The notes under the pieces were generated by a model. That model was given only the letters and a program-made list of their open reading frames with translations, had not been told where the DNA came from and did no database searches. From contig ONRL01000060.1 in assembly GCA_900320225.1 (NCBI GenBank), forward strand, positions 1-42,464: DNA of 42,464 bases. The letters are read 5' to 3'. This DNA comes from an uncultured Lentisphaerota bacterium. GTDB lineage: Bacteria; Verrucomicrobiota; Kiritimatiellia; RFP12; UBA1067. Each line of letters opens with the position of its first letter. Position 1 is the first letter of the stretch. Positions 26,954 through 35,741 of the stretch are shown one piece after another. Made by a program: the position numbers and the translations under genes.

Positions 26954-28751
26954 TCTTACCTCCCTTCGGACGCACCACCGTGTAGTCCATCGCGGGCACC
27001 GCCACGCCATCCACCTCGGTCGGCGCGTCGCCGTAGTTCACAAGCATCTTCGCGCCGTTCGAGTAGGTAACGCGGAACACGCCGTCGCGCACCCTCTCGT
27101 GTCGGTCCATGAACGCGAACTGCAGGTCGCTGCGGCGGGCGTACTCGTCGTACCCCTCCTTCATCCACGCGACGCCCTGGCGGAGCTTCTCGTCCGTCGT
27201 CGCCTCGAGGTCGATCGTGCCCATCGACGGCGCACGCCCCGTCACGAACCAGCTGTGCCAGTAGAACGTGGGACGCCCCCCGAATTCGGCGAGCTTGAGC
27301 CCGAAGCGGCGGTCAGGGTTCGCCGGACAGTTGATCATCGTGCGGAACGGCGTGGACACGACGATCCCGTGGTAGACGAGCTGCCACACGGGGATGTAGC
27401 CGTCCACCAGCGGCGACTTCGGCGGCTCGAACGGCTTCGCCCACTGGATCGTGAGCGCGGAGTCCACGGACCCGATGCAGAAGTCGTGCGCGCCCTCGCT
27501 CGCCGCGCCGCCGAACACGACGCGCAGCTCATCGAGGATGTTCCGCTCCCACACCGCCCGCTGTCCGTTGTTGAGCCGGTGGCGCGGGTCATTGCAGGGG
27601 AAGAGGGACCGCGCTGTCACCACGTCCACGTAGAAAAGTCCCTTGAACCCGAACGTGGCCATCTCGGCGCACTGCTTCGGGCAGAACCTTTCGTAGGCGC
27701 GCTGCGGGCACATCGTGAAAAGACGCCCGCCGCCATACGTCGTCTTTCCGCGCTTCAGCGTGCCGTCAGGGTTCTTCTCGACCACGTACTCGCTGTCCCA
27801 CGTGTCCGCGATCATGTAGCAGTCGCGGAAGGAACTGTGGCCCACGATCTGGTAACCCTTCGCCTGCGTGTAGCGCACGCACTCCTTCAATTTCTCCTCG
27901 CCGCCGAGCAGCGGCTCCACGGGGAATATCTGCGGATAGGCGCCGTCGTGTCCGCCCCAGTTCCAGCCCACGAGACAGAACTCCGCGCCCTTCACGCCCT
28001 GCCGCACGCATTCGTCCACGATGTCCTTCACGCGGTCGAACGTGACGACCGGCTTGACGGGCGGCGCGTTGCGCCCCACCTGCTCCGGCACGGGACTCGG
28101 CACGGGCTTCCACGCCTGGCGGATGCGCACCTCGGGGTTGCGCACGGCGTACTCGAGGAGCGGCTGGTCCTTCAGGCGGTCGACGATCGGACGGCACGCG
28201 CCGCGCTCCAGCTGGTAGGTGCGGTAGGCGCGCGCGATGCCGCTGTAGTCCGCGTCGTTCCCTTCGAGGAAGCGGAACTCGAGCGCGGGATCCTCGTACA
28301 CGTCGTCCATGAACCGGTCGAACAGCGCGCGCACGCGGTAGACGCCGTCCTTCACCACGACCTCGGGGGAGAGCGAATAGGGCATTCCCGTGGCAATGAC
28401 CGTGAACGCGCACCGCGGCGTCTTCATGCCGAACATCGGCATGCACACGTGCCAGCCTTCGCGGATGGAGCCCTTGTCGAGACGGTACGTGCCGTACGTG
28501 TTGTTCGGGAACACCCAGTAGCCGTCCTCGCCCTTCCGCGCCTCGGCGAAGTCCGGCCACACGGCGATCGACTTCACGCCCGCCGACACGTCCGCCCGCG
28601 CCATGCGCCACGTGGCGCGGCCGTCGCGGACCTCAAGCGGCTGCACAACGGACGTCTTCCGCCCGTCGAGGAACGTCGTCTCCACCGTCACCTGCGCGGC
28701 GGACGCCGCCAGGACGGCCATTGAGGCAAGCAGTACGGATGCGGTTTTCAT
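26943..28751 (-). CDS. Putative secreted glycoside hydrolase (DUF5696-like)
   Basis: 602 residues with a signal peptide (residues 1-19). A beta-rich N-terminal domain (to about 190) precedes a probable TIM barrel with KGAEFCLVGWNWGGHDGAYPQIFP, QIVGHSSFRDCYM, FKGLFYVDVVTA and the C-terminal GVFRVTYSNGAKMLVNYGD. The overall plan is like the uncharacterised DUF5696 proteins and the endo-alpha-N-acetylgalactosaminidase clan; candidate acids are in FYVDVV and nearby. I recognise the fold class, not the substrate. The ATG at 28751 has no Shine-Dalgarno and directly follows seven heptamer repeats that fill the gap to the preceding gene. Confidence 0.6.
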   Translation of the reverse strand: MKTASVLLASMAVLAASAAQVTVETTFLDGRKTSVVQPLEVRDGRATWRMARADVSAGVKSIAVWPDFAEARKGEDGYWVFPNNTYGTYRLDKGSIREGWHVCMPMFGMKTPRCAFTVIATGMPYSLSPEVVVKDGVYRVRALFDRFMDDVYEDPALEFRFLEGNDADYSGIARAYRTYQLERGACRPIVDRLKDQPLLEYAVRNPEVRIRQAWKPVPSPVPEQVGRNAPPVKPVVTFDRVKDIVDECVRQGVKGAEFCLVGWNWGGHDGAYPQIFPVEPLLGGEEKLKECVRYTQAKGYQIVGHSSFRDCYMIADTWDSEYVVEKNPDGTLKRGKTTYGGGRLFTMCPQRAYERFCPKQCAEMATFGFKGLFYVDVVTARSLFPCNDPRHRLNNGQRAVWERNILDELRVVFGGAASEGAHDFCIGSVDSALTIQWAKPFEPPKSPLVDGYIPVWQLVYHGIVVSTPFRTMINCPANPDRRFGLKLAEFGGRPTFYWHSWFVTGRAPSMGTIDLEATTDEKLRQGVAWMKEGYDEYARRSDLQFAFMDRHERVRDGVFRVTYSNGAKMLVNYGDAPTEVDGVAVPAMDYTVVRPKGGKNAN

Positions 28752-28753
28752 AA

Positions 28754-28802
28754 GTTGGTAGTTGATAGTTGATAGTTGGTAGTTGGTAGTTGGTGAGTGG
28801 TA
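28754..28802. repeat. Seven GTTGGTA heptamers filling an operon gap
   Basis: Units in order are GTTGGTA, GTTGATA, GTTGATA, GTTGGTA, GTTGGTA, GTTGGTG, AGTGGTA: exactly 49 bp. They occupy the whole space between the stop codon ending at 28804 and the ATG at 28751. On the transcript they read as CAACTAC-type units just ahead of the start codon. Confidence 0.9.
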
Positions 28803-28803
28803 G

Positions 28804-29600
28804 TCATTTCAACAGTAATTGCGGGGTGCGGCCGTCGGCGTCCCACTGACGCCACTCCTTGTATTGGCTGTTGCGCACGCGCACGTTGAACGGCAGCTTC
28901 GCGCCCGCCTCCGGGCGCACGCCGAGCGCGGCGAACGGAATCACGGCCTCGTACACCAGCGTCTTGGGCTCCCACGACTTGCGTCCCGGACGAAGGCCCG
29001 CGTACGCCTTCACCGCGCCCGCGCCGTCCCACGACGTGCGCCCGCAGGCGAACGCGCGCCAGGTCTTGCCCGCCACGCACACCTCCACCCCGTCGTCCAC
29101 GCCCCACTGGGCCCCGTCGGACAGCTCCGCCGAACGGAAGTTCGCCACGAACACGCCCACGTACAGGTTCGTATCATCCCACGCCGCGCGCAGGTACGCG
29201 GAGGCGCCGCCGATGAGAAATCCGCCCGCCCCATAGTTGAGGGCCTGCATCCGTCCCGTCCACTCGCCGGGCGCGAACGTGCCGTCCGGCTCCGGCGGCG
29301 TTTCCGCGCGCGGGACGGCGAACGGCGCGCGCGGCTTCTGCGCCTGCACCGCCGGACGCGCCTCGCCGATGTCGAGGCGGTCTGCCTCCCCGTCGGTCGC
29401 GCGGGCGCGCGACCCTCCCCGGAACACGCGGTTGCCCTCCCACTTCCGGACGGCCTCGGGGAACGCATAGTTCAGTTTTCCGCCCAACACGAGCGTGTTG
29501 CGCTCGAACGTGCAGCCAACCGACCGCTGGAAGGAGATCGTCATGTCGCCGTCGGCAATGAACGTGTTGTCGCGCACCTGCGTGCCTGCTCGTGGATCGG
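28804..29600 (-). pseudogene. Beta-helix/CBM9-like protein, 3' part (frameshifted)
   Basis: About 260 residues. The frame first finishes the beta-helix (QVRDNTFIADGDMTISFQ, CTFERNTLVLGGKLNYAF), then passes through a linker holding an in-frame palindromic insert (GGSRARATDGEAD, from 29395-29414). It ends with a domain like carbohydrate-binding module 9 (YLRAAWDDTNLYVGVFVAN, VYEAVIPFAALG, FNVRVRNSQ). The preceding part is in another frame; the shift lies near 29577-29595 between two copies of GCAGG. Confidence 0.7.
29395..29414. repeat. In-frame palindromic insert, family B (single arm)
   Basis: GGTCGCGC-GGGC-GCGCGACC is a perfect 8-bp stem with a 4-nt loop, followed by CTCCC. It matches the right arm of the element at 40074-40124 and is read in the same frame (GGSR.. 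then ATD). Confidence 0.7.
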
Positions 29601-31037
29601 ACGCGGCACGCCGTACGCCACGTTCCGCTCGATCACGCAGTCGAGCGCGCCCTCGTCGTAGTAGAACGCGCTCGCGCCGAAGCCCTTGCCGACGGGCACG
29701 ATGTCGTGCACCACGTTCCCGCGCATCACGCCGCGCGTCATGTTGCCGTAGATTGCCGCGCCGTCGTGCAGCACGCGCATCACGTGGTGGATGCAGTTCT
29801 CCTCGTAGAGCATGTCCGTGCCCCCGCCGATGATTCCCGAATAGGGCGAATCGTAGATTTCGTTGCGGCGCACCACGCCGTTCTTCCCGCCCACGCCCAG
29901 CGCGCAGGACGACGGATACTGCAGCCCCACGTGGCAGATGCGGTTCGAGACCACGAGCATGCCCTCGCCGGACGCGCTCACGCCGCGCGCGCCCACGTGG
30001 TGGACGTCGCTCGCCGCGAGACGGCACGTGCGCCCGGCGATCCGCACGCCCACGCCGCCCACGTTGCACACCTCCAGTCGCTCCGCCGCGCAGTCTTCCG
30101 CCTCGGCGACCAGCACCGCCGGCGGCAGGTCGCCGCCACCGAAGCCCGCGCGCTTGTCAGGCGGCGTCGCGGCCTGCACCGTGAAATCCATGAGCGTCAC
30201 GCCGCGTACGGGCGTCTTCTTCGTGCCCGCCACGAGCACGACCGTCTCGAGGCGCGGCGCCACCGCCAGCACCTTCGACATGTCCTGCCCCGCCTTCGGC
30301 CAGTAGACGACCTTCCCGCGCGTGCGGTCGAGATACCATTGCCCGGGTTCCGTCATCCCCTCGCGCGTGTTGTACACCTCGTACTGGCGGCGTCCGCACG
30401 CGCCCATCGGCCATGCGGCCGGCTGGGAGAGAAACACGACGTGGCGCGCGAGGTCGTTCGACGCCACGGTGCTGAGCGATTCCGACCACATGTGGTAGAG
30501 GCGGATCTCGGCGTTGCGGAAGTCCATCGTGTCCGGCAGGTCCTCCGCCTTGTACGGCATTGTCACGAGCTCCGCGAACGTGGGCTTGCGCGGCCAGTGC
30601 CCCGCGACGGCCGGCAGAAGCGGCAAATCCCACGTGCCGAGGTTGTCGAAACGGTTCGTTCCGCCGGGGAAGCACGCGCGGGGCGCGAGTTCGCCGTCCA
30701 CCACAAGCGCGCGGAAGTTCCACTTGCCGTCCTTCACCTCCGGCAGGTCCGCGCTCCAGAACGTGTCGCCGTCCGGCTTCCACCCCGTCAAGCGGCGTCC
30801 GCCCCAGATCCGCGTGCGGCCCGCGCCGGCACCGCGCAGGGTGAGCCCGGCGTCCCGCGCGTCGAGCGCGAGCGTTTCCTCAAGAAACCAGTCGCCGGCC
30901 GCGAGCGTCACGGTGTTCGTGCCGCCGGCGGCGCGAGCCTTCGCCACCGCGTCGGCGATCGACACGCCCGGCGCCACAGGAAAGTTAGCCGCCGCGCACG
31001 CGAGCGAGAGACAGGTCGCGACAAGCGCGACCCTCAC
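29541..31037 (-). pseudogene. Secreted right-handed beta-helix protein, 5' part (frameshifted)
   Basis: The GTG at 31037 follows AGGAGG by 7 nt and overlaps the GH78 stop (GTGA). Residues 1-17 look like a signal peptide. The protein then begins like family parallel beta-helices (GTNTVTLAAGDWFLEETLALDARDAGLTLRGAG) and continues through LEVCNVGGVGVRIAG and NGVVRRNEIYDSPYSGIIGGG. Such proteins bind or cleave polysaccharides; no lyase residues can be assigned with confidence. The family frame is left after GVPRPIHEQ, near 29590, and picked up by the 3' part. Confidence 0.7.
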
Positions 31038-33466
31038 AGCTCCACCTCCTGGCGGCCCGGGGCGAGCGGACGCGTCTTGCCGCGCCACTCGAACGTGCCC
31101 GTAAGGCCCTTCGGCAGCGTCACCGTGCCGCGTACGGCATCGCCCTCGAAGCGGAGGTCGGTTTCAATCACGCCCTGCGGACACGGCGTCTTCGCCTTCA
31201 CGAACTTGAGTCCGGCCGGCTGCGGCGCCACGCGCACGGTGCGGAAGAACGGCGAGGCGGGGGTGACGCCCGCGAAGACGGTCTGCATGAAGTAGACCGG
31301 GCATGCGCTCCAGGCGTGGCAGTCGCTGCGCGTCTCGATGCTCTGCGTCTCGAAGGCCGTGCGCGCGCCCCATTCCACGAAGTTCCGCCAGTACGAGAAC
31401 CGGGCGCGGATGAGGTCGGGGCGTCCGCACGCCGCGTACGTCTCGAAGAGGTAGTGGGCGAAGTAGGAGCTCGTGGGCGCGAGGCCCTCGCCCTTCGCGA
31501 GGGCGGCGAAGGACGATTCGCGCTGCGCGGGCGAGAGGATGCCGCCGAGGATTGCGAGGCACTGCGCGTGCTCGCTGAAGCGGTCCTTCTTCGGCGTGTC
31601 GGCGAGGATGCCGCGGCCCGCGTCCCAGCACGCGGCCACGATGGCCTTGCCGAGGCGGTCCGCCTTCTCGCGCCAGTGGGCCGCGAGGTGCCGCTCGCCC
31701 AGCGCGGCGTCCACGGCGGCCGCGCTCTGGAGCGCGTGCAGGTACTGGAGGTTGTTGAGCGCGCTCACGCCCTCGCCCGGGCTGCCGCCCGGCGACACGC
31801 CGCCCTTGAAAGGCTGGCCGCCGTCCTTCACCCAGTCCATGAAGCTCCAGCCGGGCAGGTTCTCGAGGAGACCGTCCGCGTTCTCGTAGAGGGCGAGGCC
31901 CATCAGCGTGTTGCGCATGCCGGGCATGCGCACGCGCAGGAACTGCGCGTCGTCGTGCCACATCAGGAAGTCGCGGAACATCATCGCCCAGCACATCGAG
32001 TAGGTGGCGCTCTCCTGCGTGCCGCGCGTGGGGAAGTTCATCGCCACGAGGCCGTTGTCGCGGCGGTCAAAGTCGTACACGCTGATCGCGAAGCGCGTCA
32101 TGCGCGGATCGCGTGTGAGGGCGTTCAGCACGTTCAGCTGGATGCGCGTGTCGCCGGGGTACATCTGCTGCTCGTAGTAGGGGCAGTCGAACAGCATCTC
32201 GTGCATGCACATCTCCATCGCGCGGCGGGAGATCTTGGCAATCGGCGCGAACGACGGGTCGTCGCAGGCGAACGCGCCGTCGACGGCGAGCGGGTAGCGC
32301 GACTCGGCGATCGCGACGCGCCGCACCGTGAGCGGCTCGCCGGCCGTCTTCACGTGCAGGCGGCACCAGCGTCCGCAGCGCCACCACGGCGCGGTGAACT
32401 GCGCGTCGGCGCGGCCGTCGGGGAGGAAGGTGTCGGTGAAGGTCTGGCTGAACGACTTGCCCTTCCACTCGTCGCGGCTGCCCTTCTTGCCGTCCGCGCC
32501 GCGCAGGGCCTCGGTCCAGCCCCACGTCACCTCCGCGCCGGTGCCGCCGGACGTCTCGAGAATGGGATAGGCGCAATAGTAGTCGTCGAGGTCCCACCAG
32601 AGGTCGCAGTCCGTGTTCGCGGGCACGGTGAACGGACGCGTCAGGTCACGGTCCGCGTTCACCACGCGGCCCGGCGTCTTGATGTCGTAGGTCTGGTCGG
32701 GGCGGTCCGACGGGTAGAGCATCCACCCCTTCGCGCGGCCGCCATACTGGTTCGTCTTGATCGGCGCGCGCACGACAACGACCTTCTGCCAGGCACCTGC
32801 CGGCGGCTGCTCGTTCGGGTAGCCCGTGCCGGACACTTGGCACTGCGAGCCGACGCCGAAGGTGCGGGACGTGCCGCGGTCGGTCATGGTCGTGTTCGCG
32901 AGCGGGGCGATCTCCCACGCGCCCTTGCCCGTGGTGAGCCTCTTGTCGTAGGTCCCCGCCGCCTTGAGGACGAACCCGCCCCGGTAGGAGAGCTGGGCGA
33001 GCGGCGCGTGGAGGCCGAGCTGCCACACGACGGCCTCGAGGAGGTGTTCGCCGGGCGTCAGGCCCTCAATGCGGTAGGTCTGGTAGTACCAGTGCTCGAC
33101 GAGGCCGCGGTGCGGCCCCTCCGCGATGCGCTTTCCGTCAAGGTAGAGCGTGAAGCGCTCGTCCGCGCTCACGTCGAACTCGAGCGGCGCGCCGTCGGAC
33201 GCGAAACGGTTGCGGAGGCGGAAGAACGAAATCGGCGCCGCCTTCATGCCGAAGCGGACGTTCCAGGCGTTCGAGTCGGCGGAGACGCCCCACACCTCGT
33301 GTCCGGGCGCCCACACCCAGGCCGCGTCGTCGATGTCCTGCACGCGGCGGACGTTTTCGTCCCCGCGCGCGTCGCGCACGGTACGGAACACGCGCGTGAC
33401 GGTGGGTTCTGCGAGAAGCGCCGGCGCAACGAGAAGCGCGGCAAGGACTGTGAGGTGCGTTTTCAT
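31034..33466 (-). CDS. Secreted GH78 alpha-L-rhamnosidase-like enzyme
   Basis: 810 residues with a signal peptide (1-19). A beta-sandwich with a lectin-like part (FTLYLDGKRIAEGPHRG, HWYYQTYRI) is followed by an (alpha/alpha)6 barrel. GH78 marks are FDCPYYEQQMYPGDTRIQ, holding the DCP...GD acid region (D427, E432), and RSDCHAWSACP (H717) near the end of the barrel. GH78 enzymes remove terminal L-rhamnose from pectin side chains and other glycans. Its ATG overlaps the stop of the coiled-coil gene (ATGA), and its stop overlaps the next start (GTGA). It is probably exported to the periplasm or surface. Confidence 0.87.
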   Translation of the reverse strand: MKTHLTVLAALLVAPALLAEPTVTRVFRTVRDARGDENVRRVQDIDDAAWVWAPGHEVWGVSADSNAWNVRFGMKAAPISFFRLRNRFASDGAPLEFDVSADERFTLYLDGKRIAEGPHRGLVEHWYYQTYRIEGLTPGEHLLEAVVWQLGLHAPLAQLSYRGGFVLKAAGTYDKRLTTGKGAWEIAPLANTTMTDRGTSRTFGVGSQCQVSGTGYPNEQPPAGAWQKVVVVRAPIKTNQYGGRAKGWMLYPSDRPDQTYDIKTPGRVVNADRDLTRPFTVPANTDCDLWWDLDDYYCAYPILETSGGTGAEVTWGWTEALRGADGKKGSRDEWKGKSFSQTFTDTFLPDGRADAQFTAPWWRCGRWCRLHVKTAGEPLTVRRVAIAESRYPLAVDGAFACDDPSFAPIAKISRRAMEMCMHEMLFDCPYYEQQMYPGDTRIQLNVLNALTRDPRMTRFAISVYDFDRRDNGLVAMNFPTRGTQESATYSMCWAMMFRDFLMWHDDAQFLRVRMPGMRNTLMGLALYENADGLLENLPGWSFMDWVKDGGQPFKGGVSPGGSPGEGVSALNNLQYLHALQSAAAVDAALGERHLAAHWREKADRLGKAIVAACWDAGRGILADTPKKDRFSEHAQCLAILGGILSPAQRESSFAALAKGEGLAPTSSYFAHYLFETYAACGRPDLIRARFSYWRNFVEWGARTAFETQSIETRSDCHAWSACPVYFMQTVFAGVTPASPFFRTVRVAPQPAGLKFVKAKTPCPQGVIETDLRFEGDAVRGTVTLPKGLTGTFEWRGKTRPLAPGRQEVEL

Positions 33467-34143
33467 AGGTCAGTCAGGTCTTTCAGTTCTTCTTGTTCGT
33501 GGGCCGCGCGCTCTTCGGGGGTACGGCTGTCCGGCGGCGGAGCAGGGGAGACGGGAACGACGACCTCCACCTCCTCCGTTACCGGCTGCATGGCCTCGTT
33601 CAACTCGCGTTCCAGTTTGTCATGTTCGACGCGAAGTTCGTTGAGCAAAACCTTTAAATCCTTCACGGACGCCTTCAGGGCCGCGATCTCCGTCTCGGCA
33701 CGGGACTGGGCATCACGGGCCACGGCCACCTCGTCCTTCAAGGCGGCCCGTTCGTTCTCCAACGTCACTCGCTTCTTTTCCCAAGCCGCCCGATCCTTTT
33801 CCCAATTCGCCCGATCCTTTTCCCAATTCGCCCGGTCCGCTTTCCACGACATGCGGTCTTTCTCGACAGAAGCCTTCTCCGCAGTACTCGCGCGCCACAT
33901 GTCACGCACCGAGCGAAACTCGTCAGCCAACTTGCCGTTGGCGGCTACCAGTTCCTCATGGTCCGTGACGAGCTTCTGGTTTGCGCGCTCCAGTCCGGCA
34001 TGCGTTCGTCGAAGCTCGTCGAGCTTCCGATGCTGTACGAGCAAGCCCACGCCGGCTGCCACCACAATGGCGACTAGTAAGACCGCACAGACAATCTTGA
34101 TGCCCATGTTCATTTCTTGGTTGTCCTTGTTTTTCGTCTCCAT
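33463..34143 (-). CDS. Single-pass membrane protein with long coiled coil
   Basis: 226 residues. One transmembrane helix (residues 14-36, MGIKIVCAVLLVAIVVAAGVGLLVQ) is followed by about 150 residues of heptad-patterned coiled coil. The centre repeats DRANWEK/DRAAWEK as 7-residue units encoded by 21-bp tandem repeats. The tail is Pro- and acid-rich (VVVPVSPAPPPDSRTPEE). No known family is recognised. It is the first gene of the GH78 operon and overlaps GH78 as ATGA, so it may scaffold or space the envelope machinery for those enzymes; that is inference. The ATG at 34143 lies 14 nt after TATAAT. Confidence 0.75.
   Translation of the reverse strand: METKNKDNQEMNMGIKIVCAVLLVAIVVAAGVGLLVQHRKLDELRRTHAGLERANQKLVTDHEELVAANGKLADEFRSVRDMWRASTAEKASVEKDRMSWKADRANWEKDRANWEKDRAAWEKKRVTLENERAALKDEVAVARDAQSRAETEIAALKASVKDLKVLLNELRVEHDKLERELNEAMQPVTEEVEVVVPVSPAPPPDSRTPEERAAHEQEELKDLTDL
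33770..33832. repeat. 21-bp tandem repeat encoding coiled-coil heptads
   Basis: Two identical 21-bp copies (33791-33811 and 33812-33832, each starting CGATCCTTTTCCC) follow a diverged third copy at 33770-33790. Each encodes one WEKDRAN-type heptad. The identity at the DNA level indicates recent duplication. Confidence 0.85.
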
Positions 34144-34157
34144 GGCAAAACGCGCTT

Positions 34158-34163
34158 ATTATA
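34158..34163 (-). promoter_or_regulatory. Extended -10 box of the GH78 operon
   Basis: The minus strand reads ATGGTATAAT, ending 14 nt before the ATG at 34143. The predicted leader is about 7 nt, without a Shine-Dalgarno. Confidence 0.5.
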
Positions 34164-34206
34164 CCATAAAATGAGTTGATTGACAGATACCGATTGCCGG
34201 CCGTTT

Positions 34207-35334
34207 CTACGGCTCCAGCATGATCGCGCGGAACTTCTCGATGTCGGCGTCCGTGAATCCGAGGGACTTGACGTAGGCGGCGACCTTCTCGTGGATGCTC
34301 GCGCCGGGGAACGCGTCGAAGACCTTCACGAGCTTGCTGAAGCGCGTGCGGTGGCCGAAATCGATCTTTTCCTTCTGGAACGCCGTGACCTCCCAGTCGC
34401 GCCACAGCTCATCCTCGTCCACGCCCAGCAGCGCGCCGAGGATGAACGCGAGTGACCCCGTGCGGTCCGCGCCCGCGATGCAGTGGAAGTCGATCGGGTA
34501 GTTCTTCTCGTCGAGGAACACGCGGAACACCTTCGCGAACGCCTGCTTGCCGGAATCCTTCCCCATGCCGCTGTAGGCCGAGGAGGAGATCTTGATCCAC
34601 TTCACCTCGGGGCCGAGCGGCGAGCCGGTCATGCCGAAACACTCGCGGTCCGAGCGCAGGTCGAGGTCCGTGCGGATGCCCAGCACGCCCTTCGCGTACG
34701 CGCGCGACTTATCGGTCAAGGTCACGTCGCCCGGCACCATTCCGCCCTTGGACTTCGACTTGTGCGCGTTGGCGTTGAGCCCGGCCGACCGGTACACGAT
34801 TCCCTGGCGCACGCGGCGTCCGCCCAGCCCCACGCGTCCGCCGAAGTCGCGCATGTTGTGCACGCGGCTGAGGTGGATGAGGCGCGGCGCGATGTCCTCC
34901 GTGCGGAACGTCCCCTCCGCGCGCAGTTGTGCGCCGTCGGCCGCCACACCCTTCACGCGCCACTTGTAGTCGCAGGCGATCTCGAGGTTGTCGATCTCAA
35001 GGGACGTCTTGTGCGTCTTTTCCGTGAACACGACCTTGCCGTCCTTCGCGCGACGCACCTTGACGCTCCACACCGTGCCCGTCGCGACGGGCACCGTGCA
35101 GGTCCAGGAGAGGAGGGTCTTCTGCGGTCGGTCCCCGAACTTCGCGATCCGCTTCCGCTCGGCGGGGTCGGCGAACTGCTTCACCCGCTCCGCGCGCGGC
35201 TGCGCGAGGTAAGCCTTCATGTCCGGCGTAAGGGTCGGCACCATGGCCCCCTCCTTCGGCGAGACGATCTCCAACGGCGCGGCACTTGCCGCAAACAGCA
35301 CGCCCACGAGGGCCGCAAGCATCAGCTTTCGCAT
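34207..35334 (-). CDS. Secreted tyrosine/serine phosphatase (Y_phosphatase3 family)
   Basis: 375 residues with a signal peptide (1-18). An N-terminal Ig/fibronectin-like domain (residues about 20-150, EIVSPKEGAMVPTLTP to TFRTEDIAP) precedes a dual-specificity phosphatase core. The Cx5R P-loop is C285-R291 in HCIAGADRTGS, and NMRDFGG with YRSAGLN are the usual N-terminal marks of this family. A secreted phosphatase could act on phosphorylated sugars, phytate or phosphoproteins; the substrate is unknown. The ATG at 35334 is preceded by AGGAGAAAG. Upstream the DNA is made of heptamer repeats, so transcription may continue from the acyl carrier protein gene. Confidence 0.88.
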   Translation of the reverse strand: MRKLMLAALVGVLFAASAAPLEIVSPKEGAMVPTLTPDMKAYLAQPRAERVKQFADPAERKRIAKFGDRPQKTLLSWTCTVPVATGTVWSVKVRRAKDGKVVFTEKTHKTSLEIDNLEIACDYKWRVKGVAADGAQLRAEGTFRTEDIAPRLIHLSRVHNMRDFGGRVGLGGRRVRQGIVYRSAGLNANAHKSKSKGGMVPGDVTLTDKSRAYAKGVLGIRTDLDLRSDRECFGMTGSPLGPEVKWIKISSSAYSGMGKDSGKQAFAKVFRVFLDEKNYPIDFHCIAGADRTGSLAFILGALLGVDEDELWRDWEVTAFQKEKIDFGHRTRFSKLVKVFDAFPGASIHEKVAAYVKSLGFTDADIEKFRAIMLEP

Positions 35335-35347
35335 TTTCTTTCTCCTA

Positions 35348-35375
35348 GTTGGTAACTGGTAGTTGGTGGTTGGCA
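35348..35375. repeat. Four GTTGGTA-type heptamers
   Basis: Units GTTGGTA, ACTGGTA, GTTGGTG, GTTGGCA sit directly upstream of the phosphatase ribosome site. The unit is the same as at 28754-28802, in the same orientation. Confidence 0.85.
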
Positions 35376-35382
35376 AGCCAAA

Positions 35383-35445
35383 GTCCTACGTCCAATGTCC
35401 TATGTCCTAAATCCTTTGTCCTCTGTCCTTCGTCCTCTGTCCTAA
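35383..35445. repeat. Nine GTCCTNN heptamers
   Basis: Nine consecutive 7-nt units (GTCCTAC, GTCCAAT, GTCCTAT, GTCCTAA, ATCCTTT, GTCCTCT, GTCCTTC, GTCCTCT, GTCCTAA) span 63 bp between the acyl carrier protein and phosphatase genes. The first four or five bases are nearly fixed and the last two vary. Confidence 0.9.
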
Positions 35446-35467
35446 AAACTGAATCTAAAGCCCAAGC

Positions 35468-35701
35468 CTAGCAATACCTCCCGAAATCCGCCAATGTCCT
35501 AAGCTCGGGCACAGCCTCCAGGGGGATTGGCTTGCCGAATTTGGCCTCAGTCTCCATCACGAGGCGGAGGTGGTTGACGCTGTCCCACCCCTCAATCGAC
35601 CCAAACGCCGTCTCGGGCGCGAGCGCCTCCACGCCCACGCCGAACACGTCCGCCGCCAGTTCAAGAAACGCCTGCGGCAACGCCTTGTCGTCTGTCGTCA
35701 T
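35468..35701 (-). CDS. Acyl carrier protein-like
   Basis: 77 residues, normal for an acyl or peptidyl carrier protein. The phosphopantetheine site is S41 in GWDSVNHL, with Val where fatty-acid ACPs have Leu. Helix I (QAFLELAADVFGV) and helix III (LEAVPELRTLADFG) fit the four-helix fold. The ATG at 35701 has GGAGAG upstream. No ligase, ketosynthase or acyltransferase gene is adjacent, so it is a lone carrier; D-alanine or other specialised acyl transfer is as likely as fatty acid synthesis. It lies 41 nt after the secreted unknown gene and just before the heptamer repeats. Confidence 0.88.
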   Translation of the reverse strand: MTTDDKALPQAFLELAADVFGVGVEALAPETAFGSIEGWDSVNHLRLVMETEAKFGKPIPLEAVPELRTLADFGRYC

Positions 35702-35741
35702 GCTCTTTTCTCTCCGATCTCGCCTTGTTGAAATCTCCCCG

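Noticed and set aside
31316-34174. 952-residue plus-strand open frame
   Set aside because: Antisense shadow of the GH78 and coiled-coil genes; composition is typical of a GC-rich shadow frame.
35383-35445. Regular repeats considered as a CRISPR array
   Set aside because: The units are contiguous 7-mers with no spacers, and there are no cas genes.
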